DNA of 64,000 nt, from positions 1,832,869 to 1,896,868 of the forward strand of contig NW_006763298.1 of assembly GCF_000218685.1 (NCBI RefSeq). Direction: 5' to 3'. Of the stretch, positions 10,048 to 26,754 are shown piece by piece. Positions within the stretch are counted from its first letter, which is position 1, and every line of letters starts with the position of its first letter. This DNA comes from Serpula lacrymans var. lacrymans S7.9 (lineage: Eukaryota; Basidiomycota; Agaricomycetes; Boletales; Serpulaceae). Both the position numbers and the translations under genes were made by a program. A model generated the notes under the pieces. The model was given only the letters and a program-made list of their open reading frames with translations. It was not told the DNA's origin and searched no databases.

Positions 10048-11830
10048 TGTCATGCACCAAAGTTGATTGGTAGCATGGACAGGTGTCAATAACGAAGCGA
10101 ATATTCAAAAGACTTGCCTTTGCGCCACACAGGCACAGTGCCACGTGGAATAGTATTTAATATTGCCTTTTTCGAACTTGTGGCTGATCAGCATCACCTC
10201 TATTAGGCAATCCAGTCACGCTTACCTTTGCTTTTCCATTCAGTACTTTCTGCATTTCGGCAAATTTTCGTGTTGCCACTGGCTACATATTGTGCCCTTG
10301 CTTTTGTTGTTCTCCCTTACTTTACTCAGCCCCACCATGGGACCCTTGCTCTCCTTTTTATTCTCACCTGACGGTCGTTTCTGGGTCCCCATTCTAATCC
10401 ACTTTTCCGTCACCTCCACCCTCCTCCTCCTCATCTTATTTGCACCCCCACCATTTCTGATGTCACCACTTCCTATCCGCTTCCGTCGCCGATCCGTTGA
10501 CTACCACGTGCCACTGCTGATATCAGCAAAGCCCCGGCGGCCGGTCCAAATAGGGCAACAGGTCCATCTTTATGACGTCGATCTACCATCATATACTATC
10601 AAAACATCGGTCGCTCGTCTTGCCTGGTTGGAGCGTGGGTGGGTAATTTTTGAGCTGGAGAAGGTTCATCCCCTTGCATCGCCCATGTTCATTGCTGTCC
10701 CATTCACTTGGGTACACTTATCATTTGTCCATCGTCTTCGCTACAGCTACACCTACCACACACTGCCTGGGACTCACTTGTTCCAAATTGGAACTACTCC
10801 CCTCCCTCCCTCATTTGACCAGGTGGTCCAATACAACCAGTCCATTGGTAAGGCCTTGGAACCGTCGGATTTGGACTAGGTGGTGGACCGGTGGCTCCAG
10901 TTTCTTTTTCTTCAGCAGAACATTCATTTACAGTGCGATTATTTTTGATTTTTGAATCATTTTTATGGACACATATTTTTTTAGAATGCCTGACTGACAA
11001 TAAAGGAACTGTGCTGATACTGATAGTGTTTTGCCTTGCCCTTTTTTTTACTGCATCTTCCCATGACATCATGATTTTCCTGCTCTCTTTTTGCTATTGG
11101 ACTTTACTTTATGGCTGTACAAACCTGTGACATTACTCACAGCATTTATTGTTCTATCCCTTTCTTTTCCTTTTTTTGACAATCTTATCCTGTACTACCT
11201 ACGCAGGATTCGTCAGCGTACCTTCATATTCTTTCTCATTCTTTTTGCACAGCTATACTGTGCATAGCCTACTTTTCTTTTACTATATAAACCCCTGTAT
11301 TTTACCTTGTAAAAACAACAAGAAGAACTCAAATCCAGACTTCTTCTCTACTCTCAAGTTCACTACTCTGCTACTTGTGATCCAGTGTGGTCACAACACT
11401 TCCCACTTCTACCACTGTCAACTGCTGTCATCGTCACTTCCCACTTTTGAAGTCATTGTCATCCCTTTCGATTAGAGTCCTTCTGAGCACTACAGTTTGT
11501 GCGTCAGGAGCCTGCTATCACTGGGAACCTCGTCATATTGTCGTTCCCAAACCTACCTTGTGCTACAATTAGCAAGGTAGTGCTCATCTATACTCATCAC
11601 TAAGCCCCCTATCTTCTACAAATTCAACTATCCCTCCTCCTCAAAACCCAAACTCATACATCTCTGGGTTTTACTTTGAAGGATCTTTATACGTACCACC
11701 CCACGAACAACCAGACCACTCCACTGTTCTAGGAGGCAAAGCCCATAAACAAGTTCCGTGGAATCTGGGAGGATTGTGTGTTAGTTTTTTTTTGTGTGTG
11801 GTTTTCTAACTGCAGTTCTCATCATCAACA
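10048..11830 (+). mobile_element. Repeat R1 copy A (TG...CA ends)
   Basis: A 1783-bp unit beginning TGTCATGCACC and ending CATCATCAACA. Its extent matches copy C (43536-45350), whose edges are fixed by the LTR it interrupts. It contains an intact 180-codon ORF (10337-10879) and, about 400 bp further on, a strong TATA-type sequence (CTATATAAACCCC, about 11283). TG...CA ends, an internal TATA and a 4-bp duplication at copy C would suit a long solo LTR, but this is inference. The left flank is the split LTR; the right flank is unrelated DNA, so this copy has no matching target duplication. Confidence 0.65.
10337..10879 (+). CDS. R1-encoded 180-aa membrane-type protein, copy A
   Basis: The ORF begins at an ATG in an ideal CCACCATGG context. 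I prefer this start to the upstream in-frame ATG at 10163 because copy C has a frame change upstream of this point while the part from MGP onward is conserved in all three copies. The protein has a hydrophobic N-terminal third (likely one or two membrane helices around residues 14-42), an Arg-rich stretch (RFRRRSVD), then a soluble-looking part ending QSIGKALEPSDLD. No known domain is recognised. It lies upstream of the unit's own TATA, where U3 would be if R1 is an LTR. Confidence 0.5.
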   Translation: MGPLLSFLFSPDGRFWVPILIHFSVTSTLLLLILFAPPPFLMSPLPIRFRRRSVDYHVPLLISAKPRRPVQIGQQVHLYDVDLPSYTIKTSVARLAWLERGWVIFELEKVHPLASPMFIAVPFTWVHLSFVHRLRYSYTYHTLPGTHLFQIGTTPLPPSFDQVVQYNQSIGKALEPSDLD

Positions 11831-12685
11831 CCGTCCATGGCCTGATGATGTAGGGGACTTCCCATGAAGAGCAACGGCACTAGCCTTTCCTGTTCATGCT
11901 GCTGAATGCCCCGAGCCATAGCATCATGATCAGCACGCATCGGAAACAACAGAGTCACGGCTTGAGAGTCGATGTACTGGCCCTTGGACCCTGTCACTGG
12001 TTTAGCGTTATATTTCGGCGACGTTTCCCAGAATGCATGCAACCAATCCCACCACTTGAAGTCCTTTCGGATTTTCTCTGATAAATATTTTAATGAGGTA
12101 TATTTCAATATATCTACAGACTTACGAAAAGAATTATCAAAACCCTGCGATGCTTCCTCCGATGGTATACCCTGACCAGTCTTCAAGAGACCTCGTACAA
12201 GTGCCTTATATTTATCACCCAATCTATATAGTTTGGTCAATAAAATAATAGACAACATATAAGCAAAATACATGCATTGCTAATCGATTCTGTACAGAAA
12301 CACCAAACTTCTTGCGGTGGTGATCAACAGCAACATGCATCATTTCTTGAGAGTCATTCTTGAAGACGTGCTTTGCAATCCATTCATGGATATATTCCTT
12401 CACTTTTTTGGTGTCCTTGACGACTGGCCTCCCTTCATCCTTGGCTACAGACCTAGAGTCCGAAAAAAGCATCTGACGGCATCTCAGATGCTTCTCTAGC
12501 CATTCTATCAACCGATGTATACAAGAATCCGTCCAGGAGATGTAAGGGAGAGCAGGTTTACCTTGTGTGTTGATTTGTTCTGATGGGTCCGTGAAACAGC
12601 TGGTAAAAGTCTTTGAAGACCCATCGTCAACTTGGTCAAGGTCCTGTTCATTCTCGTTGTCACGATCTGTCCTTTCGTGAGACAT
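11806..12685 (-). CDS. Hypothetical protein of an expanded basidiomycete type
   Basis: Two exons on the minus strand. Exon 1 (12685 to about 12272) starts MSHERTDRDNENEQ, is acidic at first, then contains WTDSCIHRLIEWLEKH and VDHHRKKFGVSVQN. A proposed intron ends near 12203 and exon 2 runs to the stop at about 11806, with KWWDWLHAFWETSP and QAVTLLFPMRADHD. A WWDxLHxFWxT-like pattern recurs, as far as I recall, in many uncharacterised agaricomycete proteins, often near repeats. No enzymatic motif is visible. The 3' end overlaps the right end of R1 copy A (the last codons lie in R1 sequence), so the original C-terminus may have been replaced. Function unknown. Confidence 0.5.
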
Positions 12686-13136
12686 GCTGCAATGCCAGGT
12701 GAGGCATTGTTGAATAGAGTAACTCCCCCGTACCCCAGTGAACTTCTAGCGCCGATTGAAGATCTGATCTCCACTTCAAATAAATATTAGTATTTTCTGT
12801 TATTTTCGATGAAAGCCGGTTTTATCCTTAGGTAACTAGAATTGCAGATCGATGGCTTTGCTTGAAAACAGCCGAATTTAGGCGACAGACCCTGTCGCGC
12901 TTAGCCTTTTACTCTGAACGATGCTAATAGATTGACGAGGACCTCAACGTTATGTCGCACTTGACTAGGTTTGATCGAAGGGCCATAGTATATTCGGGAC
13001 CGAATAAGCTTAACATACAAACCAAGTTAGTGACAGAACGTGTTGGCTACTCATGCGTACCAATCGTGGCTTTCCCGACCCCTGTGATTTAAATGAGTAG
13101 ACAGCATCCATGTCCATGTAGGTGCTACATTAGTAC
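12686..13136. promoter_or_regulatory. Intergenic/promoter region of P450-I with a TATTCGG...CCGAATA palindrome
   Basis: No gene is seen. At 12991-13006 lies the inverted repeat TATTCGGGACCGAATA (7-bp arms, 2-nt centre), about 130 bp upstream of the P450-I start. The same half-sites occur in other promoters of the cluster. The hypothetical gene to the left is transcribed away, so this is a divergent promoter region. Confidence 0.45.
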
Positions 13137-15235
13137 ATGGCCTGCATGATGTCGTCCCTGCGCTTTCTGTACAACTCCATTGTGTTATCTCTCGTTCCCA
13201 AGAGCTTAGCAAGTGTGAACTTTACTTTGGGTTCTGTGCTTATCTCTGCGGGCGTTCTTGCTGTCTGGTATTCACAGCTCAAGAAATCTGATGGTTTTTA
13301 TCCCCTTTACAGTATCCCTTTCATTGGATCATGCTCTTTCTTTGTGAATCGTGAAAAGTTCCTCGACATGGCTACGAAGGCCAGCCTCTCTGGCAAGACA
13401 CCCAAGTTCAGCGTTTTTGGTGTAAATATATCTTTTATTTGGAATTCACTCCGCTAAATCTGCGATTATTACCTTTAGCACACTGTCGTAATTCCTACAG
13501 GAGAACAAGCTCGAAAGCTCTTCTTTTTCTCCCGAACTCTCGATAACGGTGAAGGTTTCCAAATACTTACCGGTCATGTCAGTGTCTTCACAGAGCATTC
13601 TTAACTCTTGCTGTCGCACGTACCCTACTCATTATGGTCACAGGCTCCTAGAATTGAAGAAGTAATGGAAAACAGACCAGCTAACCAGAAACGCTTCGCT
13701 TTATTCATAAGACGAACACATTCGCTTCTACACCGGGATCGACTGGAAAAATGTCAGTCAGTATATTGATACTCAAATATTACTGCTAATTTCTTGTCCG
13801 TACAGTGATTCCCGAGCTTTTCTCCGACCTTAATACCCATATGAATTCATGGCCAAAAAACGACCAAGTTGATCCATTCGCCAACTCCTTCGGTGTATGA
13901 AACAGGGGCCATTCTTACTTTACCGTTAGCTAACTGTTTTGTTTCATTACAGCTGATGTTTCACATGACGATGCGTAGCCAATGCGCCAGAGAGGTAAGT
14001 ATGTTGATAATCTATATGCGTTCTGCGTTTGAAACAATACTTCCAGTTCGCTGATGATCTCTCTACTTTGCACGGCATGGGCGAGCTTTTGAGGTTCTGG
14101 AACTCGGAGCAAGAATTCAGCTTCAATAATGCTTTTACTTCCTGGGCCCCTGGGAGCGTTGTACAGAAGCGGAAAAAAGCTATCGGCGATCTTTATGGTA
14201 TCCTCACAGACATCATCAAAAAGCGCGGAGACGAAGGAAGGTGTGAAAACGATGCGTTTCAATTTATGCTCGACCAGGGTGATACCATTGATGACATATT
14301 TCCAGTAAGTTAGCCAACAATTACAGGTGTCTTGTGTTGGAACCAAATGTCTTATTATGTTCTCAAGTACATGTTGTGGATTGTCTTCATTGGTACCGCT
14401 CCCTCGTGGGTTGTCTCGTATTTTTGGCCGCTTTTCGTCTTACGCAAGTTTATTTTTTCCAGTGCCATAGTGGCTAATTGGGTACTGATGTTCCTCAAAA
14501 CTCATCCGTAACTTTCTCCCTAGTTTCATTGTATTCAATAACATTAATATGCGCTTATATACAGCGAATGGGACACAAAGGTGCGCAATGAGCTCCAGTC
14601 TCTTTGCGGGGAACATTGTCCGGACCTTGCACTCCCCGCACACGTTCGCTTCGCGCAGATACCATTGGATGCATGGGAGGGCTCGACTCCTGTCATGGAG
14701 GCTGTGATTACGGAGACAGTTCGAATAGTATCAACTGAGCCTGCTTTCCGCAGGAACATTGGTGGAGATGTTGAGCTGAATGGACTCAAAGTTGAGCGTG
14801 GCGAGTTCTTGATGTATCCATTCGGGATCGAGCAAATGAACAAGGACAATTATCCTAATCCTTCAACATGGAATCCTGCACGATGGGCTGACCCTGCTAA
14901 ATTCGAGCACGATAGGTCACAAGGGAAGTTTTTAGGTTGGGGCATTGGTGAGTGAACGTCACCGCTAAATCTCTCATCATGGAACTAACCCATCTCGCTG
15001 CGTTGCTCCATTCCTCCTTAACTCAGGTATGCACCCCTGCCTCGGCATGCGAATCGCCAAGCTCTACATCAAGTTCACTGTAGCTCTATTCATTCACAAC
15101 TTCGAATACAGCCGCGTTGATAGAAGTGGCAAGGTGTACCATGATGTTCCGGTTCCAAATCTCAGCGACACCCATTGTTTATTGCCGAAGGGGAAAGGTC
15201 ACTTTTTACATATCAAACGCAAATCAGAGTCTTAG
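13137..15235 (+). CDS. Cytochrome P450, atypical group I
   Basis: Multi-exon P450 with an N-terminal hydrophobic anchor (TLGSVLISAGVLAVWY, exon 1, start 13137 or the Met at 13146). Exon 2 restarts at 13479 (HTVVIPTGEQARKLFF). Later exons carry FADDLSTLHGMGELLR, an I-helix region reading VFIGTAPS then AIVANWVLMFLKTHP, the ExxR motif as ETVR (about 14718), a PERF-like segment NPARWADP, and the haem loop WGIGMHPCLG, split by the last intron near 14955-15026. The Cys ligand is present. Two features are unusual: the I-helix lacks the acidic residue of the usual AGxDT motif, and Trp replaces Phe in the haem loop. Both are known from the CYP7/CYP8 class (prostacyclin synthase type), so an isomerase- or hydroxylase-like role is possible. 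No disabling change was found. It is paralogous to the P450 at 59652. Confidence 0.85.
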
Positions 15236-15717
15236 GGATGAAGTGATGTTGGAATTTGGTATAATGTTTTTACGAGGCTGAGATAGTGTTTATGCCATTC
15301 TCTGGGTTGTTCTACTTACGGTGATGTTTGGTTTCGGCAGGTACGATAGTCTAAACATCTACCCCACTTACAACCCGGATACGAAATGTAATGTTTGCTC
15401 TGAATCCTGATACTGTTCTGGTTGGTAGGTTTCGACCGTATGATTTAGACGTCTGCAAAATGACCAAGTAGAAACTGATCGAAGACATAATACTGGAGTG
15501 GGTGCCTACACGAGGCGATAGACATGAACATTTCACCTTTGTGCGCTGGTAATGTTTGGTGCGGTACATCGGGGCTATTGCACCCATCACGTTGAGTGTG
15601 ACTAGACATAAAACTGGCACCATGGACTCATATGTCACTATAGTATTGTTGTGATTATAATTAAACATCGACTCGTTGAAAGATAGCCCTAGCGACCAGA
15701 ACAACTCCGTAGACTCA
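15236..15717. other. Intergenic region between convergent P450 genes
   Basis: No gene supported. It lies between the 3' ends of P450-I (+) and P450-II (-) and probably holds both 3' UTRs. Confidence 0.4.
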
Positions 15718-17882
15718 TCACGATCTCTTAGTGAGCTTAAGAGAGACTTCGCCCAAACATAATGTAACTGTATTCTTCCCAGTCAAGACCCGTTGTCGCC
15801 ATTGTTCCAATGTTTCATTGTTTAGCAAGTTAACTTCCACCTTCCAGGTGCGAAGTAGCATGACCAAGAAGCAAATGCTCTCGACGATCGAAAATCTGTC
15901 TCCAATGCACACACGAGGTCCATGGCCAAATCCAACGAACGCATCGGTGTTGACAGTACTGTCTTCCCAACGAGATGGTTCGAATATTTCTGGATCAGGG
16001 AAATAACGAGGATTATAATCTGGATAAAAAGAGTACAGTCAAGCGGCCTCCTATATCAGACGCGAGGCTGAGAAACGTACGTATGCCAATAACATCGATG
16101 CAAGTAAGCGTGCCTTTCTTGATTATCACATCCCGCACCTTTTTGCCTCTGTCTCGATCTGTAATCGAAAGTACAGCATCTTGCATGGCTTCCCTCAAGA
16201 TAACGGAGGCAGGCGCTAAGGTCAACAGGCGACTCTTCAGCAATCTGTTACGAGTAGAAAGATTCAAAACCTTACGATATAGCCTCATGGCCTCTGTGAA
16301 ACAATTTCGGGTGTGGGTGAAAGAATCAAAATCCTCGAAAGCCTACCAAAATAGTGTCAGCGAAAACAAATGCAGATACAGTGCGTGAATCGTCTTACCG
16401 GCTCACGACCGTCAGGTAAAACTCGCGTAATTTCTTGATAAACTCGTTCTTGCTCATCCTGGTGAAGACTAAGCATTGCCAAAGTTGCACTCAATGCTCG
16501 AGCTGTCGTTTCTGCAAACGAGTAAGGTTTGTCGCGATAACTCGCTCAGTACATTCTAGGGCAGACACAAGCAAGAATTGACTTACCGTGACCCGCGAAG
16601 AGCATAGTGAACGTATTTCCGACAACTTCACGTTCACTGAGTGCAAACCTGCCGTCGTCTTCGCCGGCCCTAACGAGAGTATTGAAGACTGCACTCATTC
16701 CAAGCCCATTGTCGTTATCCATTGTTCCATTAATCATCTGCTCTCGGCGCAGAGCGACCTGTGACTTGGAAAACGAGGTGAGCCTGTTGAAAGCATAGTC
16801 TACTCGACGGAGCCTGTGAATTGGATATATAAGCAAGTGCTCTGTTGGTGAAGGATGGGTGGACGAACATCTTAGAAGGTAAAGAATACGCCCATCTAGG
16901 GGCCAGGAGCCGGATAGGAATAGAATTGAGCGCAATGTCGAAACATTCTCGGATAGTTTTCTCTCCTCCTGACGCAGCAGTGGGAAGTGGGTCAGACCAA
17001 GTGAAGCGAAAGTCGTATGCACAAGACGAGACGACCATGAGAGCAAACTGGCAATGCAAAGAGTAGTCAGATATCTCGATAGTACACAAATACAAGAAAA
17101 TCTTACCCTAGCGGTCAGAGTAGTAACATCAGCCACAGGAGCATCCTTCCACTCTCCTTCACATGTGGCCATTTCATGAAATATTCTGATACTTTCATTC
17201 CACACCATATTGTATCTGGAATTCGGTGTAGGTCGTAAGAGAATTCTGAAAAATAAGGACGGAATAGGACGTACAGTTTAGGTGAGAAGGCTGGATTGAG
17301 AATTCTTCGATGTTTTTTCCATCCTTCCCTCTGCAGACTGGCGACGTTCTCGCCGAATAAGCTGGAGAATACGAGTGATCAATTCAATGGGTAGAATAAA
17401 TACTCAAACATGCGACGCACTACACGCCAGGGCTATCTGTCAATTTATCGAAAGCGTCCGTGCGTCCTATAATTTGACGCATCATCTCTACGGATGACAC
17501 GAATATTGTTGCGGGTCCTTGAAGCCATGGGACAATGGAAATAATGTCATACTTCGGGTATACTAATCAGGAGGCCAGATTAGCACAATGATAAATATAC
17601 ATCTGGGGCAGACTGACATCCATTGAATTTCATCGACCAAAAGAAGTTGCTCCCGGGATTGAAGAGCAATGGATTGAGACTTGTTGGGATGACGAAACCC
17701 CATCCAGATATCGGCGTGAACGCACAACGAAGTCCTGGAAGATGGTCCACCGCCTGAAGAAGAGAAGTTAGAACTAGACTAATGATCAAGAACGTCGACA
17801 CACATACTTTGAGGCCTGAGCGCAGCTTAGCGAGCCGCGAGACGATGAAGACAGTCACCAGAGCAATCAGAACGCGCAGCAT
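15718..17882 (-). CDS. Cytochrome P450, group II (typical monooxygenase motifs)
   Basis: Minus-strand multi-exon P450. Exon 1 from 17882 encodes a membrane anchor (LRVLIALVTVFIVSRLAKLR). The I-helix is canonical once spliced: MLFAGH joins ETTARAL across an intron at about 16590-16511. ExxR appears as EAMR (about 16294). A PDPEIFEPSRW segment (about 16000-15965) and the haem loop FGHGPRVCIG follow; the end is TKRS plus stop at 15718. Motifs and length are those of membrane-bound class II enzymes that need a P450 reductase. It is closely similar throughout to the P450 at 23775, which shares exon order. It is divergent from NRPS-1 across a 771-bp intergenic region, so the two are probably co-regulated. 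Confidence 0.85.
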
Positions 17883-18653
17883 GTTGGTAGGTCGTAGTCC
17901 GGATGTGGGACCGCAAAGTACTTTTATACGACATGTAGCGGAGTCTGTGAACCGAATATATTCGGTTCAACGTAAGATAAACTTGAAGACAAACATAGTT
18001 TACAGTAAGCCCATGCTGTCCAAGGCACAATGTCTTTACCATGAACGACGAAGCTCTACTACAGACTCCAGTGGCCACTCACAGTAGCTGTACTGTCCAA
18101 GGCACAATGTCTTTACCATGAACGACGAAGCTCTACTACAGACTCCAGTGACCACTCACAGTAGCTGTATGATATTTTAGATTCTTCTGTAAGTAACGGT
18201 TAAACCGCGATCTTAGGCCGCCGGTAAGTAATGTAGCATCCAAGGTGCAGTCGGCGAAACCCGAGACGCTGGCTCTACCATCGGAAACTCCCCTACCTGC
18301 GTTTCCTCACTGCCTTTAAATTACTATGACATGTCGGACTGGGAGATGCGTAGACGCGACAACGTGCAGCCCACGCACGAGTATATACGAACCACACTAA
18401 TTTTAAAGCGAATTACCGTCCCGCTGGCAAGATTTACTTCAGATCAAACGGCGACACTGTACCCTTCAAGTCGCTTCAAGTTGTACTCAGTACGTACGTA
18501 CGGCAACCGAATTTCAACTAGAGCCTCTAAGCCGAAAAAGTTTATTATGGATCCCATCATAGTGCAAGTTAAAGTCCTGGGCCTTGATGAGATAGGCTGA
18601 CTCTCAAGCTTGGACTGTCCTACTTCCACAATTATAACGCCATCTCTTAAAGC
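17883..18653. promoter_or_regulatory. Bidirectional promoter region between P450-II and NRPS-1
   Basis: The region separates two divergent genes. It holds a perfect 20-bp palindrome, GAACCGAATATATTCGGTTC, at 17949-17968 (67 bp from the P450-II start), a 77-bp tandem duplication at 18016-18169, and another ACCGAAT site near 18506. No coding frame with support was found. Confidence 0.55.
18016..18169. repeat. Tandem duplication, 2 x 77 bp
   Basis: Units 18016-18092 and 18093-18169, each starting CTGTCCAAGGCACAATGTC, differ at a single visible base (GTGGCCACTC against GTGACCACTC). The low divergence indicates a recent duplication. It lies inside the shared P450-II/NRPS-1 promoter. Confidence 0.9.
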
Positions 18654-23299
<4,646 letters not shown>

Positions 23300-23774
23300 G
23301 AAGAGACTTGGATTTTCTCGAGATAACAGATTATATGATTAGGTGTGTACATGTACATAGATAGCGATGCACGAGACTCGGTCTGCTTGAATCACTGGCT
23401 TACTCGCATGTGGAAGCATTACATTACGGTGTCGAAGTCGGCTTGAGCCGGGCCTAAGCGCATTGAGGGCACTGCCACATCGATCACTCAATCTCAGGAT
23501 CTCAGACCAGCGAGTAGTTAGTTATTCGGGCGAAGGTCAGGCCCATCTGCAAAGTGGTCGAACTCGCTTGATAGTTTTATGGCTAAGCGCAATTCAGAAC
23601 TCTGAGCTAATCCTCTTTGGGTTTCCAAAACTTGCCCCAAGAACAATGCGAGTAAATACTTACTTGGGCCTGGTATATGGCGGAGTTTTACGTAGTTCAG
23701 CCAGTTCGACTGCACCTTCGGGACCTCCATAAAATCATTTCGAGTGCTTTCGAGTGTATGTACCAGTACACAGG
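23300..23774. other. Intergenic/promoter region between NRPS-1 and P450-II'
   Basis: No gene supported. It holds the NRPS-1 3' flank and the promoter of the co-oriented P450. Several TCGG-containing words occur, but no clear palindrome of the cluster type was seen. Confidence 0.4.
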
Positions 23775-25950
23775 ATGCTACATCTAACTCTTATTGTCGC
23801 AGCATTGGTTATATTTGCCTTTTCGCGAGCCTTCAAGTTTCTAAATGGTCTCCAGGTCGGCTTTTTCTCGTTGTTTTCTGTATGTCGAAAATCTGATGAT
23901 GTTCGACATAGGCGGTGGGACATTCCTCTGGATTCCGATGTGCTCTCTCCCCCTTCTCTAGCTTGAGTATGGTCCTGCCAACTAGGCTAAACTCCTTCTT
24001 TACCAACGTCGGCATTAATTTTGTATGGGATCTCCAACGTTCAGAGAACCGTAAGTCAGTGCTAGTTGATCGTCACTGTATAGATGGGTAACTCGTTTCA
24101 AGTGATGACGAAGGGCCAAGACATCATATCCGTCGTTCCATGGCTACTAGGACCTCCCACCATTTATGTTTCATCTGTCGAACTGATGCGGCAGGTTCTT
24201 AGACATACAGACAACTTCGATAAGCAAGAGCTCGAGCTTGGCAGCCAGTACGGCCATTATTTTCATCTCGGTTTAATCCATTTCGTGCTGATAATCTTAT
24301 TAGATTACTTGGTGAGAACATTGTTTCCACCCAAAAGGAGAAATGGAAGGTGCATCGCAAGATTGTCCATCCTGCCTTTTCCCAGAAGTTGTACGTCGAC
24401 TCTATCCGACATAGTACTTTAACGTTTCATTATATAGTCATTTCTAGGAGCGCTCTCGTATGGAAAGAAGGAATTCGCAATTATTATGAAATGTTATCCT
24501 CTAAGGGATGGGACACTCAGAGTACGGTTACCCCTTCTGTAATCAACGATCTGACATCAAAGGTTGGTCTACGATGTGAGGAGTCGTTTTTGATCCTGAT
24601 TACTTTCCTACCCCTCTCTTCTCTTTAGTTTACTTTCAGTGTCATATCTTCTTGCGTTTTTGGCCTCCCTATCACGTGGTCAGAATCCAAGGCTACATCG
24701 GAGAAGGAAATGTCACTACAAGAATGCGTGATGATCATGGCTAGCAACATCTCCCTACGCATGCTAACACCTAGATGGGCATACTTGCTCCCTATTGAAC
24801 GGTCAGTTTAGTTTATCTTAAATTTACTAGTTCTAAAGCGATGAATTTCACGAATGTTTATTAGACTCAGACGGGTGGAAGCTGGATTCACCAATATATT
24901 TGCCTTCATGAAATCTCAGGTTGCATATCGCCTAGACAGCATAAGAAAAAACGAAATGGTAGAAGATGACGATCTGGGTACAAACACAGTCTTCAATAAT
25001 ATAGTGAAAGCCAGCGTCGATGGTGGCAAATTTACGCTGAATGAAGGTGAAGTGATAGGAAATACATTTGTGATGCTATTTGCTGGCCATGGTGAGTTAT
25101 CGGCCACGGCCACTGTTAAATTCGGACAGCTTGAGGTACACGGCGATTTCCACAGAAACGTCGTCACGGACGCTGACGGCAGCTTTGGCGCTGTTGGGCT
25201 TGTACCAAGATAAGCAGGAACAAGCCTTATTTGAAATTGAGCGAGTGCTGCCTGGCCGTCGAGAGCCGGTACGTCATGTTATACTTTCGGTCATTCAGAT
25301 GATCGCAGTTTAACCCCGCGTCGTTCTCACAGATTATCCAAGATTTCGAGTCCTTTAAGTATATATTGAATATCATTCAAGAAACGATGAGGCTATATCG
25401 TGCGCTTTCTATTGTAGAAAACGATAATCAGTCTCTCACGCTGCGGCCTTTAGCACCCATTCCACTTGTGGTCCGAGAGGCTATCCAGGATACCCTACTA
25501 ACCATCACAGATCCCACGACTGGGCAGAAAGTGCGCGATGTCGTTATCAAGAAAGGTACACTGGCTTGCATCAACATACTCAGGATCCGTACGTCTTACG
25601 TCCAGTTGCTGAACTGTTTAAAGTCAACTTCTTTGCCTTTTGTTATAGATCACGACCCACGGTATTTCCCTGACCCTGAAGAATTCGAACCTTCTCGTTG
25701 GAACGATGATACGGCCGCCCATGATGCGTTTCTTGGATTTAGTCATGGGACTCGTGCGTGTATCGGCCGCAAATTCGCTTTGGCGGAGATGATATGCTTC
25801 CTAGTTATGTTGCTCCGCGATTGGCGGGTGGATGTTGAGTTTGAGAGTGATGAGTCGCCTGAACAGTGGCGTAATAGGGTCTTGACTTCAAAAGCGCACG
25901 CTGCCCATGGTCTGGGCCCTGTTGCTTTAAGACTTACCAGGAGAAAGTAA
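23775..25950 (+). CDS. Cytochrome P450, group II'
   Basis: Paralogue of the P450 at 17882-15718. Start at ATG 23775 with anchor LHLTLIVAALVIFAFSRAF. The next exon, from about 23912, reads AVGHSSGFRCALSPFSS. Later exons include WKVHRKIVHPAFSQK (C-helix WxxxR), the I-helix MLFAGHETSSRT (spliced at about 25091), ExxR as ETMR (about 25380), FPDPEEFEPSRW, and the haem loop FSHGTRACIG. The end is LTRRK plus stop at 25948-25950. All canonical P450 residues are present, so it should be an active monooxygenase if expressed. It lies downstream of NRPS-1 on the same strand and marks the right edge of the left cluster arm before the repeat island. Confidence 0.87.
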
Positions 25951-26450
25951 TATTTATTCTCGTCATTACCCGTATCCAATTGACTCCAAATCATAATCTG
26001 GTGGATATTATTGTTAGACGGCCATTGCCACCGCGGTACTAGATATGCTCTTGGATGTTCACAGAAGCAAGTACAGTCATACAAGTAGCTAAGAGATCAT
26101 CAGAGCTAGAATAGAATGGGACAAATCTATCTGTGAGAGGTTGATGTGAATGGCTCACTTGTAGCGACTAGGGCAGATCTGACACCAATTTTTGAAAGTG
26201 TGAAATTTGAGGTAAATATGGCAAGATTTGGCCAGATCATGAAAACATCAATGGATAAACCACAGTGCGAACTGGCTCTATGGATATTGAGCAAAGTTGA
26301 GTGAAATCATTATTGTATTAAAAAAGAAAGAGCGTCTTTTGAAAAATGGATTGGCCTCATAGATATCGGGTAGATTTACTTCAGTCCAATACAATGGTGG
26401 CATGCAGGGACCCGCCTCTTTGCATACTTCATTTCCTTAGTTGTTCTGTT
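25951..26450. other. Intergenic region before the repeat island
   Basis: No gene seen. It contains the P450-II' 3' flank and AT-rich DNA up to the hAT-like terminus at 26451. Confidence 0.4.
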
Positions 26451-26580
26451 TAGGGATGCCAAAGTTCAGTTCAGTTCAGTTCAGTTCAGAGGCATTTTGT
26501 TCTGAATGCCGAACCGAACCAAGTAGATTCAGGGGTGAACAGAACAGAACCAGAACAAAATCTCTGAATCACCTCATATT
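26451..26580. repeat. Putative hAT element end with AGTTC subrepeats
   Basis: TAGGGATGCCAAAGTTCAG at 26451 resembles hAT terminal inverted repeats (family pattern YAGGGNTGNCAA). It runs into several tandem AGTTC units and AGAACAG-type words. The matching opposite end was not found, so element borders are not proven. Confidence 0.45.
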
Positions 26581-26754
26581 GTGGGAATTTTCCAAAAATA
26601 GCTCAATTTGTATTTGAACTGGGCTGAACTCTTAACTATGTTATAATTTGGGGCAAATATATATACTTTGTTAAGCATATTTGTAGTAAATGTACTTTTA
26701 CACGTAATCTACCACTAATTTGAAGGTTTCTTCTCATGCAAAGCAGCTTCTCTT

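Noticed and set aside
10163..10336. N-terminal extension of the R1 ORF upstream of the MGP start
   Set aside because: The frame differs in copy C and the predicted residues are not conserved, whereas the ATG at 10337 has an ideal context and starts the conserved part.
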